Shown here one piece after another: positions 1-10,828 of a DNA stretch of 64,000 nucleotides (its first letter is position 1; each line of letters opens with the position of its first letter). The DNA is from Casuarina equisetifolia. Lineage: Eukaryota > Streptophyta > Magnoliopsida > Fagales > Casuarinaceae. The notes under the pieces were generated by a model. The model worked only from the letters and a program-made list of their open reading frames with translations, was not told the DNA's origin and ran no database searches. The DNA lies in NCBI GenBank assembly GCA_028551475.1, contig CM052354.1, positions 19,615,258 through 19,679,257 on the forward strand, given 5' to 3'. A program made the translations under genes and the position numbers.

Positions 1-1560
1 GCTATTGGAAGATGGCAAAAATGGTCCAGATTTGGCTGATTAAGCCCTAAAATTGACTAAACAAAAGAATCACTTCTAGGTTTTGCAAACAATCCATAAA
101 ATATTTCATAGATGCACTTAAGGCATCTAATCTTCATTTAGATTTGTTGATCTACACAATTTGGATTGCTAATAGTAGTAATTGTAAAAAGAAACTTGAT
201 CGGATCCAAATTTCACTTGAATTTGGATCAATTTTGAGATTTGGGAATTTTTCTTTTTTAAAAATGAAATATGAGTTTCCATACATAAGTGGAATAAAAG
301 AAAAAAAAAATAAAAAACCAGGAAAATCAACCCAACAAAAACAAATATTTAGGTTTAGATGGCTTTGATATCACAATGGCTCTAATACCACATGTAAGGA
401 TTTAATCGATCTCCAATGAGACATAAAACTCAAGATTTGCATAGTCAAACCTAAAACACCAAACAAACATTATGAAAACATAATTAGATGGGAAATAAAG
501 AAAACATACCATTCATTTTATCCCTTATAAAGATCCATAAATGTAGAATTTGATCTTTAGGTTAAACACATCTTCTATTTTCATATGAAAGGTACCGACT
601 CTTTGAGAGAACCTAACGGGTTATGGCTTTACAAGAATGAAATCTCATAACCCTAATGCCTTGTATAGTATGCTTAAATACTTTGACATAGAAGATAGGA
701 CCTACCTTAACCCTATGTGCTACCAAATAGGCCCACTCATCATAGCCCTATTTGGCAAGCCATGACCCACATTAACCAGTTTATATTTCGAAACCTATGT
801 CTCACTTTATTAGACCAAACATTAATATAAACCTACTTTATGGTAAGCCTAAAAATTAGGCTAATAGTTAAGCAACGTTCATCCAAGTAGAGGAGCTACA
901 AAAGGAAAACAAAGCAAATAGTGAAGGGTTTTAGAAAAATCACGCTGAGTAACTCTATACTTTGCTATTTGCCTTCAATAATCTTAGTTCTATACTTGAT
1001 TGCTTATCAAATGCTAGATTGACAAATTCTTATTATGCCTATCTAATCTTTATTGTAAACCTATGTTTAAGGTAGAAAACATTAAAAGCGTAGATTTAAA
1101 ATTATGTTCATCATTTAGGGGTTTCTTAGTATTGTTATTCCTAAACTTGATTGATGTACTCTTGTTAGGGATTCTATGCTTAAACTATAATTAAGGCATG
1201 TGGCGGTGTAATCTTTGTGCAACCTATGGGGTTATGGTGTAATTGAGCAATCCATGAGATTTTTGGATTTTCTTATTTTTAGAATAAACAAGGGACCCCT
1301 TAGGAGTTTGCCAAAGGAAGGGAGTTGGGCATGGCCTAATCACTTAAAATTTGTGTGTTATGCTTGATTAAAGTTTTTCTAACTTTAAATATTTAATTTT
1401 ACTTGTATGAGGCTAAATTTTTCCGTATGTTATCTTATCTTTGTACATTTGTGTTATTGGTAAAGCATATAACTAAACATTAGACAAGAGAAAAGAAATC
1501 AAGGAAACCTAAATCCTCTTCCTTCCCCCCTCTCAACAACAATGCAAACCTCCTTAGGTT
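1..1560. other. AT-rich intergenic DNA, no gene seen
   Basis: No open frame with recognisable protein similarity. At 376-397 a short stretch (GGCTCTAATACCACATG) reads, on the minus strand, like the tRNA-Met primer-binding site found next to plant retrotransposon LTRs (TGGTATNAGAGCC type). This suggests that a decayed minus-strand LTR element lies here, but no matching second LTR was found. The rest is unassigned. Confidence 0.4.
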
Positions 1561-1571
1561 GCCAAGGACCC

Positions 1572-2470
1572 AATACTTATGTTCCATTATCCATCCAATT
1601 ATAATACTTGTGTTAGCTTACATATAAAAGGGAGTATTAAAGGTAGATATTATGCTACATTAGTAACAAAAGGATAGGACTTTGAGTTTATAGGTGTGTG
1701 AGTGAGGACTTCCTAATGAGTTAGCTTTTTAGGAATGTATAGGCTTGCAACACTCTAATATGGTACCAAAGCCAAATGATAGGCCTTTTCTTTGTTATCC
1801 TCTATGCAAACCCAAATTGTAGGATTGTCCATCCACATGTAATGCTTGTATCAACCTACATGTGAAGAGAAATGTTAAAGGTGGATGTCATCCAACATAT
1901 ATGGCAAGAGAATAGGCCATTGAACTTCAAGTATTTTAGGTTATGGCTCCCTAATGAGCTAACATTTTGGGATTATAGGCCCACAACACTTTAATATGGC
2001 ATCAAAGCCAAGGGATATGCCTTTTCTTTGTTATCCCCTATGTAAACCCTAGTTGTAGGATTGTCCATTCACATGTAATGCTTGTACTAGCTTATATGTG
2101 AAAAGAAGGATTAAAGGTAGATATTGTCCAACATATATGATGAGAGGATAGACCCTTGAACTTAAAAGTATTGTGGCTGAGGACTTCCACAATACTTTAG
2201 TAAGCACATGGACGAACAATCACACATTTGTGGTCTGCACAAAAGATTTCAAGGCAAAGTTTTATCCTCTAGCTCTTATACCATATTAGAGTGTTATATG
2301 CCTATACATTTCAAAAAAGCTAGCTCAATAAGAAGTTTTCACCCACAACACTTTTAAGCTCAAGGTTCATCCTTTCATCACTGATATGGGATAATAGCCA
2401 CCTTTAATACTTTTTTTCACGTGTAAACTAACATAAGCACTACATGTAGACAAAAAATCCCATAAATAGA
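1572..2470. repeat. TRIM-like LTR repeats in tandem, then inverted
   Basis: Three forward copies of a roughly 235-bp unit (about 1572-1757, 1760-1993, 1997-2196) share blocks such as ATTAAAGGTAGATATT, GAGGACTTCCTAATGAG and ATAGGC..CAACACT. The first two forward copies are followed by an ATATGG(T/C)A(C/T)CAAAGCC block. At 2272-2470 the same blocks occur as reverse complement. The AATATGGTACCAAAGCC block resembles the tRNA-Met primer-binding site downstream of plant LTRs. The units therefore look like LTR plus short internal region of a terminal-repeat retrotransposon in miniature, which is known to form tandem arrays. No coding capacity is seen. The TRIM assignment is inference; the repeats themselves are visible. 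Confidence 0.6.
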
Positions 2471-2499
2471 TTAAGAATAACAAAACGGAAGCCCATATT

Positions 2500-2822
2500 C
2501 TAACTCCAATAACATATTATAAGATCTCACCACCCATAAACTCAAGAGTCTATTCTCTCATCACCAATGTGGAACAATACCTACCTTTAACATTATTATA
2601 GCTTACATGTCAAGTTATTAATTGATAAGTGAAGAAAAAATAAAAAGATGAGTGGCAATTGTAGCTACAATTCAAAAAATGAAGGGTCTATCATTTCACC
2701 ACCAATGTGGAACAATAATTACCTTTAACATTGTAATAGATTACATATTAAGTTATTAATTGAAAAATGAAGAAAAAATAAAAAGACAAGTGGCAATGGT
2801 AGCTGCAATTCAAAAAATGTAT
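2500..2822. repeat. 138-bp tandem duplication of inverted TRIM-like repeat
   Basis: The block CACCAATGTGGAACAATA occurs at 2562 and 2700, and the following AAGTTATTAATTGA..TGAAGAAAAAATAAAAAGA and CAATTCAAAAAATG segments repeat with the same 138-bp spacing. The sequence is a diverged reverse-complement copy of the 1572-2196 units, so the array extends to here. Confidence 0.6.
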
Positions 2823-3364
2823 TACATCAACTTATTGTTCCACAAAAGAAGTTATATAGGACAAATAGTTTGGTTATTCCACAATAGTTGGTAGTTTTTC
2901 TAGTAAAGATACTTATTGTGCCATTAGACCATTTGCTCGAAATAAGGTTTTACCACTTCAAATAGTGACTTGGAACCAAGGTAGCCTAAGACCTTTGGTC
3001 CCACATTTGAAATATCAAAATTCTCCATTCCCATTTGCCTATATAAAAAAATAAAAATAAAAAATAAAAAATAAAAAATAAAAAACTCCAACTAAGAAAA
3101 TGGAACCATAGTTGAATCCATTCCATAGAATTGATGCAAGCCTGAAAAAATTATATTATATTAACATTTTTATTGTCTTAGAGATTTCATAAGAGAATAT
3201 GGGTTCCTTAAGTAGACTTTTTGAGATCTTGTCTTTGTAATTAGCTTGATCTCTTGACCTAATTACAAATAATCTCTTGCAGAATCATCATAGGTGGCAA
3301 ATGTAATTATTTATTTCTAAAAACCATTGACATCAAGTACTTGACCAAATGTTTGGTTACTTAT

Positions 3365-3760
3365 AGTTATGTAAAGTATGGCTTGTGTTTAACTTGAAAT
3401 CCTAAGGTGTTAAGTGGTAGAATCCATCTCTTTATAAGTTAGATGTTCAATATCTTCCTTAGCAATGTAGGACTCATTAGTCACATCTTAATAAGTCCTT
3501 TCACCATGATGGTGTGATATTATGTGGGCAATGTGTAGGCTTAAACCAATGGAAGCCTATATGCTAAAACCAATGGGAGTTCATATAGGTGATAAGGAGA
3601 ATCCTAACTCTGATACAATTTTAAATTTTATACAGTACAATTTATATTCAACTTAAAACCTTAAAGACATTAAGTGGTATAATCCATCTCTTTATAAGCA
3701 AATGTTTAATATTTTTCTTAGCAAAGTGGGACTCACTGGTGTCGACTTAAGAAGCTAAGA
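3365..3760 (-). repeat. Possible second TRIM-like element (two LTR-like copies)
   Basis: Two direct copies, about 3390-3490 and 3650-3750 (spacing 260 bp), share AAGTGGTA.AATCCATCTCTTTATAAG and a GGACTCA block. Between them, at 3608-3618, ACTCTGATACA is the reverse complement of a tRNA-Met primer-binding-site-like sequence. It lies just left of the right-hand copy, as expected for a minus-strand LTR element with very short internal DNA. Confidence 0.45.
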
Positions 3761-4400
3761 TCTAAACTTAAGGATTGCCATAGTGTTTTTATGTTATTTA
3801 TTTGGTCTAGATTGTAGTTAACTATAATTTCATATATGATCAAGTAATACTACTATTAAGAAAGCCTATTATCTCTTTAAAATTTGGAAGAAATGAACAT
3901 ATCCTTTTTTAAGATAATTTTTAACTAGAATTTAAACAATATCAATAACTTTGCACATCTTAATTAATAAATATGATAATAAGTGTTTTGAATTTGGAGC
4001 CCTACAAGTCTTTTAAAGGATTGAGACTCATACATTTCAACTAAAAGGATATTTAAAGCACTATACTCACCCCATTCCTTACCAACTATCAACATATTAT
4101 GTAAAATAGATAGGTTTGGACTTCTTAGCTAATTTTTCTATCGTAGGACTAACTCCTATAATTGAGTGTGACAGTGAAGCAATAATTATCCTAATCTAGC
4201 CATACCATGGGAAAGCTATGAGTTTGAAATAGATGAGGAAGTTGTATAAGCAAACTACAAGTTCCAAAAGACAAATAAAACAACTTATGTTAGAATAAGA
4301 AAATTATATTTGTATAGCATTAATGATGAATGAGTGTTCTCATTATGCAATAGTGTAAGGAAGTAAGAGAGAAGAAGGAAAGAGGGAAAATAAAGAACTT
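3761..4400. other. AT-rich intergenic DNA, nothing recognised
   Basis: Short AT-rich sequence leading to the assembly gap. No coding frame, RNA gene or repeat family was recognised. Confidence 0.4.
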
Positions 4401-4900
4401 NNNNNNNNNNNNNNNNNNNNNNNNNNNNNNNNNNNNNNNNNNNNNNNNNNNNNNNNNNNNNNNNNNNNNNNNNNNNNNNNNNNNNNNNNNNNNNNNNNNN
4501 NNNNNNNNNNNNNNNNNNNNNNNNNNNNNNNNNNNNNNNNNNNNNNNNNNNNNNNNNNNNNNNNNNNNNNNNNNNNNNNNNNNNNNNNNNNNNNNNNNNN
4601 NNNNNNNNNNNNNNNNNNNNNNNNNNNNNNNNNNNNNNNNNNNNNNNNNNNNNNNNNNNNNNNNNNNNNNNNNNNNNNNNNNNNNNNNNNNNNNNNNNNN
4701 NNNNNNNNNNNNNNNNNNNNNNNNNNNNNNNNNNNNNNNNNNNNNNNNNNNNNNNNNNNNNNNNNNNNNNNNNNNNNNNNNNNNNNNNNNNNNNNNNNNN
4801 NNNNNNNNNNNNNNNNNNNNNNNNNNNNNNNNNNNNNNNNNNNNNNNNNNNNNNNNNNNNNNNNNNNNNNNNNNNNNNNNNNNNNNNNNNNNNNNNNNNN
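4401..4900. other. Assembly gap (500 N)
   Basis: Exactly 500 consecutive N bases, a conventional placeholder length, so the true gap size is unknown. Open frames that appear to cross it on the minus strand are artefacts of the N run. Confidence 0.99.
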
Positions 4901-5064
4901 TTCTTCTTTGCCAAAGCATCAAGGTGTGAGTGGAACTCGCCAATGTTATTGATCATGGAACCACAGAGAGGCTGGGCAATTTTTCCCAGTATTAAGGCAA
5001 TAACCGGAATCCCCACTTCCATGCCAGACATTTTGCTATGTGCGATAACGGAAACTTGAAACAT
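4901..5064 (-). CDS. Partial unknown frame cut by the gap
   Basis: A minus-strand open frame starts at 5064 (MFQVSVIAHS) with further Met codons at residues 12 and 15. It encodes 54 residues before entering the N gap. The segment after MSGMEVGIPV has a hydrophobic start followed by an amphipathic stretch (LGKIAQPLCG, then HLDALAKK). That layout loosely recalls the N-terminus of coiled-coil NLR resistance proteins. This is only a resemblance in pattern: no P-loop or other diagnostic motif is visible because the frame is lost in the gap. It could equally be a chance frame. Confidence 0.25.
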
Positions 5065-7058
5065 ATTTGCAGACAGAGAACTTCGGAAGAATAATGTTGT
5101 TGGAACTACTCATGGTATTCTTTGAAAACCATTGTAGGGGCATGTCAAGTGTCGTTTTAAGTTGTAACCTTCCTGGTCAACTCGTTAATGAATTAGTATA
5201 TTTATTAACAAAGAATACCCTAATGCCACATCCAGAAGCAGGAAAATTTGAATGCTATCAAACAGTCAACCTTGGTGTTGGAATATTTAGGGTTGGCAAC
5301 CTTAATTTAATGTTCAGGTCTTTGTTTCCATTTGGGTTTTTATAAAACATATCTTAATATTTCATTGAAGTTTATAAATTTTATTTTTCTAGGTTGCAAA
5401 GTTTTCATTAATCCATTAAAAAAAATTCTGTAAAAGCAACCTCAAAGAAAAAGATAGAAAATTGTATTCATTTTTTTTTAACTAGATGAATACCCAATCA
5501 CGTTTAATCAAAATACTAATGGTCACATCATTATTCAGATCTTAAGTTAAATTTTTTTGTGTAATTAAAATTTCCTTTTATATATTAAATATCAAATAAT
5601 TAAATACCATGCATTGTAACAATGAGCCCCGGGCGTGGCTGTCATGAGACATTGGTGTTTGGCTATATTATTAATTTAACTCACCCAACACTTTTCTCGG
5701 TGCAAGCTTCCCTTCCCAAGGCTTCGACAAATTATTTTCTCGGTAAACTAAATGGGCAAAATTGAAAGGCCAGTATTTGTTATAAAAAAAAAAAGGTAAC
5801 TTATAATGATGATCCAATGCTATATGAAATCTTGATGTCAATGTTATCACAGTTGGTTAGCCCCTTCTCTTTTTTTTTCTTTTTTTTTAATACCCTAATT
5901 GTAGCTTTTTGTCCTGCCGTTTTGCTTTTGGTATGTATATGTGGACCTATTTCCCCATTTTGCGTTTTCCTTTTGTTGATCTTGTTCGCATTTGGATCAA
6001 TACGAATGATGGAACAGAGTCTTTCTTGCCCCTCATGAGTCAGTGTAGTGTTGGTCACTTGGCTGGAGTTGTGATTGCAGAGGTGTGTTTGGGAGCCAAC
6101 CATATTATACTTCACCTCGTGACTCTGTCCATGTAGAAGCTCCCTTTTTTTTTTTTTTTGGCTCTTCTTTTAGTAGGCTGAAGATGGTGTTGACATACCT
6201 AAACAAAATTATTTTATACTCGACAGCAATTGAGATGACAAGATTGAATGTGAGAGATTGTCGATGATTTGCACATTTAGAAATTAAAATACTATTTATT
6301 TGTACGGCATGATGGTGCATTGGCTAATTGCACCTTATTGATCTTTGCTCTCATATTTTTCGCTTGTTAATTTTTTTATTTTTTTTTAGTTTGGAATAAT
6401 GCATATGATATGGTTTTTGTTAACACGGTTGATCAAGAAACAAAAAAGTCTCTCAAAATGATTTCTCTCTTTTTTGAACTTTGTAGTTCACGTTAATTGA
6501 TAAAAAATATTGACACCATAAACTAGATTAAAAAAAAATAGAATGCACCAACAAAATATTGACTTATTATTAATAGAAAAAAATTCCAACAAAATCATAC
6601 CAACTCTAGTTGTTCTATTAATAGAACATATAATTCTTGCAAACTATGTCTCTACAAATATCAATGCAATAGCTAATAAAACCAAATCAGTTACATGGTT
6701 CCAAAACCTTCCAAAATCAACCAAGAGCATTCTTCTTGCAGACATCCTGAAATCTGAACTTATCCCCTTATACCATTCTATTCATCAATCAGTATAATCC
6801 CATTCGAACTTTCATTAGATTGCAGACATCCTGAAATCTCATTCCAAATGTTAGACAAAATAAACCAAAACCACGTTTAAATTCCAACAGAGTAATCAAC
6901 AAAACTCATATGAAACATACCTGTCGGGAGACAACAATCGGGAAACTCAGATGACAAAAACATGAAAAATACCTTTTCTCGGACAGATCTCATACTCCCT
7001 CTTCTGAACCACAACTCATCCACAGACTGACCCGTGAACCTACCACCTTCTGCCATGC
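5065..7058. other. Intergenic, no gene recognised
   Basis: Several short open frames (for example 5067-5345 + and 5801-6115 -) are present but show no recognisable domain and no splice-supported continuation. Poly-T tracts lie near 5870-5888 and 6147-6160. Part of the left end may be the 3' untranslated region of the small minus-strand gene at 7059-7460. Confidence 0.35.
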
Positions 7059-7460
7059 TCAACGCCTCTTGGCAAATTTTGTGGAGGATGCTCCACGCCT
7101 AGGCTTCTTCTTAGTACATTTTTTTGGCTCAGAGGGAGGTTGAAAGTCAATAATTTGTATTGCTTTTCTCTTCCTCTGATTTTCAGCTTTTTCATAACCT
7201 TCACGGAGTTTTATCCCTGCACGCAGAAGTTTCAACTCCGACTCTGAAGTAGGGCCCCCATTTGAATCGGTCTTTGGGTGAAGCAACAAGGTCTCCAGTT
7301 GCTTACCCCTCCCAACTTGTTGCTTACCCCTCCCAAGATTACCATTCTTAATTTCATTCCCACTGTCATCCACACCATCAAAAAAATGACACAGATCAAA
7401 TGCCATAGGCATAAGACCCGCTTCATCAAGAGGAGGACAGGGAAGACCCGAAACATCCAT
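7059..7460 (-). CDS. Small basic protein of unknown function (133 aa)
   Basis: I do not recognise this protein family. The frame opens at ATG 7460 and ends at TGA 7059-7061. The N-terminal half is acidic and hydrophobic (DLCHFFDGVDDSG). A five-residue repeat GRGKQ occurs twice near residues 44-53, encoded by a tandem DNA repeat. The C-terminus is strongly basic (KKCTKKKPRRG, TKFAKRR), which suggests nuclear or nucleic-acid association. A TATA-like sequence lies upstream at 7757-7763 on the minus strand, leaving a leader of roughly 270 bases. An overlapping minus-strand frame at 6877-7062 might be a spliced alternative C-terminus. The promoter and base composition make a real gene plausible, but it could be a fragment. 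Confidence 0.45.
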   Translation of the reverse strand: MDVSGLPCPPLDEAGLMPMAFDLCHFFDGVDDSGNEIKNGNLGRGKQQVGRGKQLETLLLHPKTDSNGGPTSESELKLLRAGIKLREGYEKAENQRKRKAIQIIDFQPPSEPKKCTKKKPRRGASSTKFAKRR

Positions 7461-7499
7461 TCTCTAAGGAAAACAGTAGACAACGATTGAAAAAGAAAA

Positions 7500-7740
7500 A
7501 ACCAAAAAACAGAGCAAACCTGAGAGAAAGATGGAGAGGCAGAGAATTGAGACAGTAATTTCGCAGCCAACTTCCCAATCTGCACGCGGTTGAGAGAGCA
7601 AACCTGAGAGAAAGAGAGAGGCAGAGAATCCAGACAGAGCACGCCGATGAGATAGAAAAATTGAGAACTCCCGTTCTCTGAATCGTAAGGATTATGAGAG
7701 ACACAGAGAGAGAGGCAGAGAGAAGGCTTGAGATGAGCGT
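7500..7740 (-). repeat. GA-rich leader with duplicated block
   Basis: The block GAGCAAACCTGAGAGAAAG followed by AGGCAGAGAAT occurs at about 7511-7543 and 7597-7629, a duplication in the predicted 5' untranslated region of the small minus-strand gene. The stretch is rich in GAGA, or CTCT on the transcribed strand, as is common in plant leaders. Confidence 0.55.
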
Positions 7741-7756
7741 CTGTGCGTGAGGGTTT

Positions 7757-7763
7757 CTTTATA
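7757..7763 (-). promoter_or_regulatory. TATA box for the 7059-7460 gene
   Basis: On the minus strand the sequence reads TATAAAG, within CACTATAAAGAAACC. With a start site about 30 bases downstream this gives a leader of about 270 bases before the ATG at 7460. It is a prediction from position and consensus only. Confidence 0.45.
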
Positions 7764-7861
7764 GTGAATCCGACCGTTGGGGAACGGTCCTCTTATCGTG
7801 ACGCGTTTTGTGAGGGGGTCGTTCTCCGAACGGTGACTTCACAACGGGAATTCTCCCACTC

Positions 7862-8075
7862 GCAGAAGATGGCAAGCAAGAGCTAAGAGAGCTGAGAGAG
7901 AGTGAGTGACAATCGCGGAAGATTGCGAGCAAGAGCTAATAGAGCTGAGAGAGAGTGAGTGACAATCGCAGAAGATGGCAAGCAAGACCTAAGACACCTG
8001 ATTGAGAGCGAGTGGGAATCGCAGAAGATTGCAAGCAACGGTCACTTTTCAATCCAATCGCAGAAGGTTACCAGC
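7862..8075. repeat. 53-bp tandem repeat, about four copies
   Basis: Copies start at 7862, 7915, 7968 and 8021, each beginning GC(A/G)GAAGAT.GC.AGCAA. The first two are nearly identical over their full length (GAGCTGAGAGAGAGTGAGTGACAATC), the third is diverged and the fourth is partial. The array lies upstream of the predicted promoter of the small minus-strand gene. Confidence 0.8.
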
Positions 8076-10628
8076 GACGGTCACGTTTTAAGTCAAATGA
8101 GACTGCTTGGGCGCAAAGTTTCCGTGTGTTCTGACGCGGAGATGGGTTTTGTTTCGGTACGCTGTCGTTTCGCAGCAAATCCCAGTCTCGCAATATCTTC
8201 AAAATGTATTCTCGCCTACGCTGTCGTTTTACATTTGAATACGATTTAAATGTAAAAAAACATCTTAAAATTTTTTTTGAGTTAGTTTTAGATTTATATA
8301 TTAATTTTAAATTTTTAAATTTAAATCCTTTTCCATTCCCTTCTTTGTGGTTTTTGTGATACTTCAATTTCACGAAATATTGTTTGATATTTTACCATTT
8401 ATTTCACAAAATAAATGGTTTTTTTTTTACCATTTATTAGTTTAACCAATTTTTAGCATTTATTCGCTTTTTTTTTATCTATTTTTTCATAAAATTATTT
8501 CCTATTTGTACCCAGGTTGAATAGGGTTAAACCGGATTCAGAGTAGAAATAAGGCCAAAGGGTGTCTACAAGGGGTAGGCAGTATTTTGAACTATTCTCA
8601 AGTTTTGTAATCTTTTTATTTATGATTCACTTGGAATTATTCTCCCCACTTTCTGAATTTGATTTACGTTAAGTCATTCACATAAGAACAAGAATAAGAT
8701 GGTGCGGAACAACTTTCTAATAGTTGTACACATTATGCATTCTATCTCTCAAAGGCATAGCATCATACTTTTTATATGTAAATGTATTCTTCTTTTTTAT
8801 CAATTGATTTCAAAAGAAGAAATAATCCTCCTCACGTGACATTGAAATATGAGTTTAAGTATAACATTCATTTACTTATAAACAAGCATTTTCTAAAAAA
8901 AGTACTCCCCAATTAAGTTAAGAATATATGTTAGGAATGGTATAACAAAAGTTTCATATTTCTTAAATTTCACTTGAAATTTTTTTTTGGGGAGCGAGGA
9001 CAATAAACATGTAACTTTTGAGTAAAAAATAAATAATTTACATTGCATCAAAACTTAAGTTTTAAGTAAAATGTGTATTTACTTGTGAACTAGATTCTAA
9101 GATGAAGAATGTTTTTCCACATTCATAGCAATGAGATTTATTCAAATCCAACATATATCTCATATTATAAAGATATTAGAGTTGTACTTGTTATATGTAG
9201 AAATGTTATTTAATACAAGCCAAATTTAAGGGACGAAATAAATTTAACATGATTTCCCAACCCAAGTTTACAAGGTTATGCTTGTTTGTATAAAAATGAG
9301 ACATTGCCTTCACAATAAAACTCACAACTTATCTTGGTAACAAGAAAGTGTGTTAAAATGATAAAAAGAATAGTGACTTGTAAAACTCAAGTTATTTTTA
9401 GCAATCGTTTTTATAGTTAAATATTTGTCATCCTTCTTACAAGGTTGGTTTTCATAAAAAAAAAATGAAACTTTTAATAAGATTGGACTTATTATAAGAG
9501 TATCATTTACATATATAAGAATATGTAAGGTTAATTAATACAACTGTTTGATTATTCACCTATCTCATGCATGCACACATATTCATTAATTTAGAATATG
9601 ATAATTAAAACTATATATGACATAATTACATTTTGGAAAAGAATTTTTTTTTTTTAAAGATGCTTTTGGTACCTAACGCACCTTAATTTCTGCACGTATT
9701 TTGAGTTCATAGTCCACGAAAATGTATTTCATTAAATAATTTTGCATCATTATGGCCACAAAATATGTGCTCCCACTATACTTTAATTAGTGAAAAATAA
9801 TTTTCAATACTTAACGTAGCTTAGTATCTCATGTTTTAACTATAGATTATTAAAAATAGTAAGAATTTATCACTCACGCGTTACAATTTGAATGTTGATA
9901 TTAAATCTCATTACAAAAATAATCTTTTATGCACATATTTGGGAATAATTGTGACCATCATTTATAATGGTGACTCTACTTGTTAGACAAAAGCATTTTT
10001 TCTTACCGTTTGTAACAATTCAACCTCAAAAAACCCAAAAGACAAATATTCTTTAACCATGTCACTAATGTAATTTTTTTAAATAATTAAATAATGGAAT
10101 ATAAAACAATAATTTGTCAACATATAACAGCAAAAAGGTATATATATTGGCTCAATTAGTAAGCTAAGGTGGCTTGAGACCTAAAGGAATAAAAAGATAA
10201 AGAGAGCCCATACTTTTTTGTAAGAAAAGCTTTCAGTTTCAGTACAGAAGACACTCTTCTATGTATCCTACTCCACTCCTTACAATTATGTCATACACAC
10301 AGAATATTCCTACAACTACATACTTAATGGCTAATTCCAACACATTTTGGTTACAACAAACCAATAACGTGAGAAAAAGTAAATAGGCCGTTTACATGAT
10401 TTTGATTTTTTTTATTTGGTTCGAACTCAAGCACTAAGTTTTAACTTTAAAAATGAAATTTTGTTTAGGTTTGTTAAATCAATTATCCTGGTGGCTTAAC
10501 TTTTAAAATGGTAACGGGAATCATGTTGAGCATGGAGCTTGTTACGTCAAAAGCACAGCAAGATTGTGGTGTCATAAAAAAGCGAAGGACGCGAAGGAGG
10601 CTCCTTGAGCGAACGGAGCTGGAGGTTA
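8076..10628. other. AT-rich intergenic region
   Basis: Mostly A/T homopolymer-rich DNA with no gene, RNA gene or clear element. Short frames here have no recognisable domains. The right end contains the FANCI promoter. Confidence 0.4.
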
Positions 10629-10720
10629 TAGCGGCGCCTCCTCGATAATAAGGTGGCGGATAATAAAGCAAGGTGAAACCACGAAATATCCTTTCCCCAA
10701 TTCGCTTCAAATTTGGCGCC
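10629..10720 (+). promoter_or_regulatory. E2F-like sites upstream of FANCI
   Basis: TTTGGCGCC at 10712-10720 matches the E2F consensus TTTSSCGC, and a further GCGGCGCC core lies near 10632. They are about 110 and 195 bases upstream of the predicted FANCI start codon. In plants and animals E2F drives S-phase and DNA-repair genes, so this placement fits the gene. Binding is not shown by sequence alone. Confidence 0.5.
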
Positions 10721-10828
10721 TTTTCAGCCCTTGTCTTACCTTCCAGCTTCCTTCGCAAGTCGGTAGCGACTGATTGGAAACAACCGCCGGAGGTAGAAGA
10801 ATCAGAAGAACGTCGTCGCCGAGCCAAG

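Noticed and set aside
1572-2822. Cassandra-type TRIM with 5S rRNA-like LTR
   Set aside because: No 5S internal promoter sequence (A-box, C-box) is visible in the units.
4285-5064. Long minus-strand open frames across the gap
   Set aside because: They are open only because N codons hide stops; only the 4901-5064 part is real sequence.
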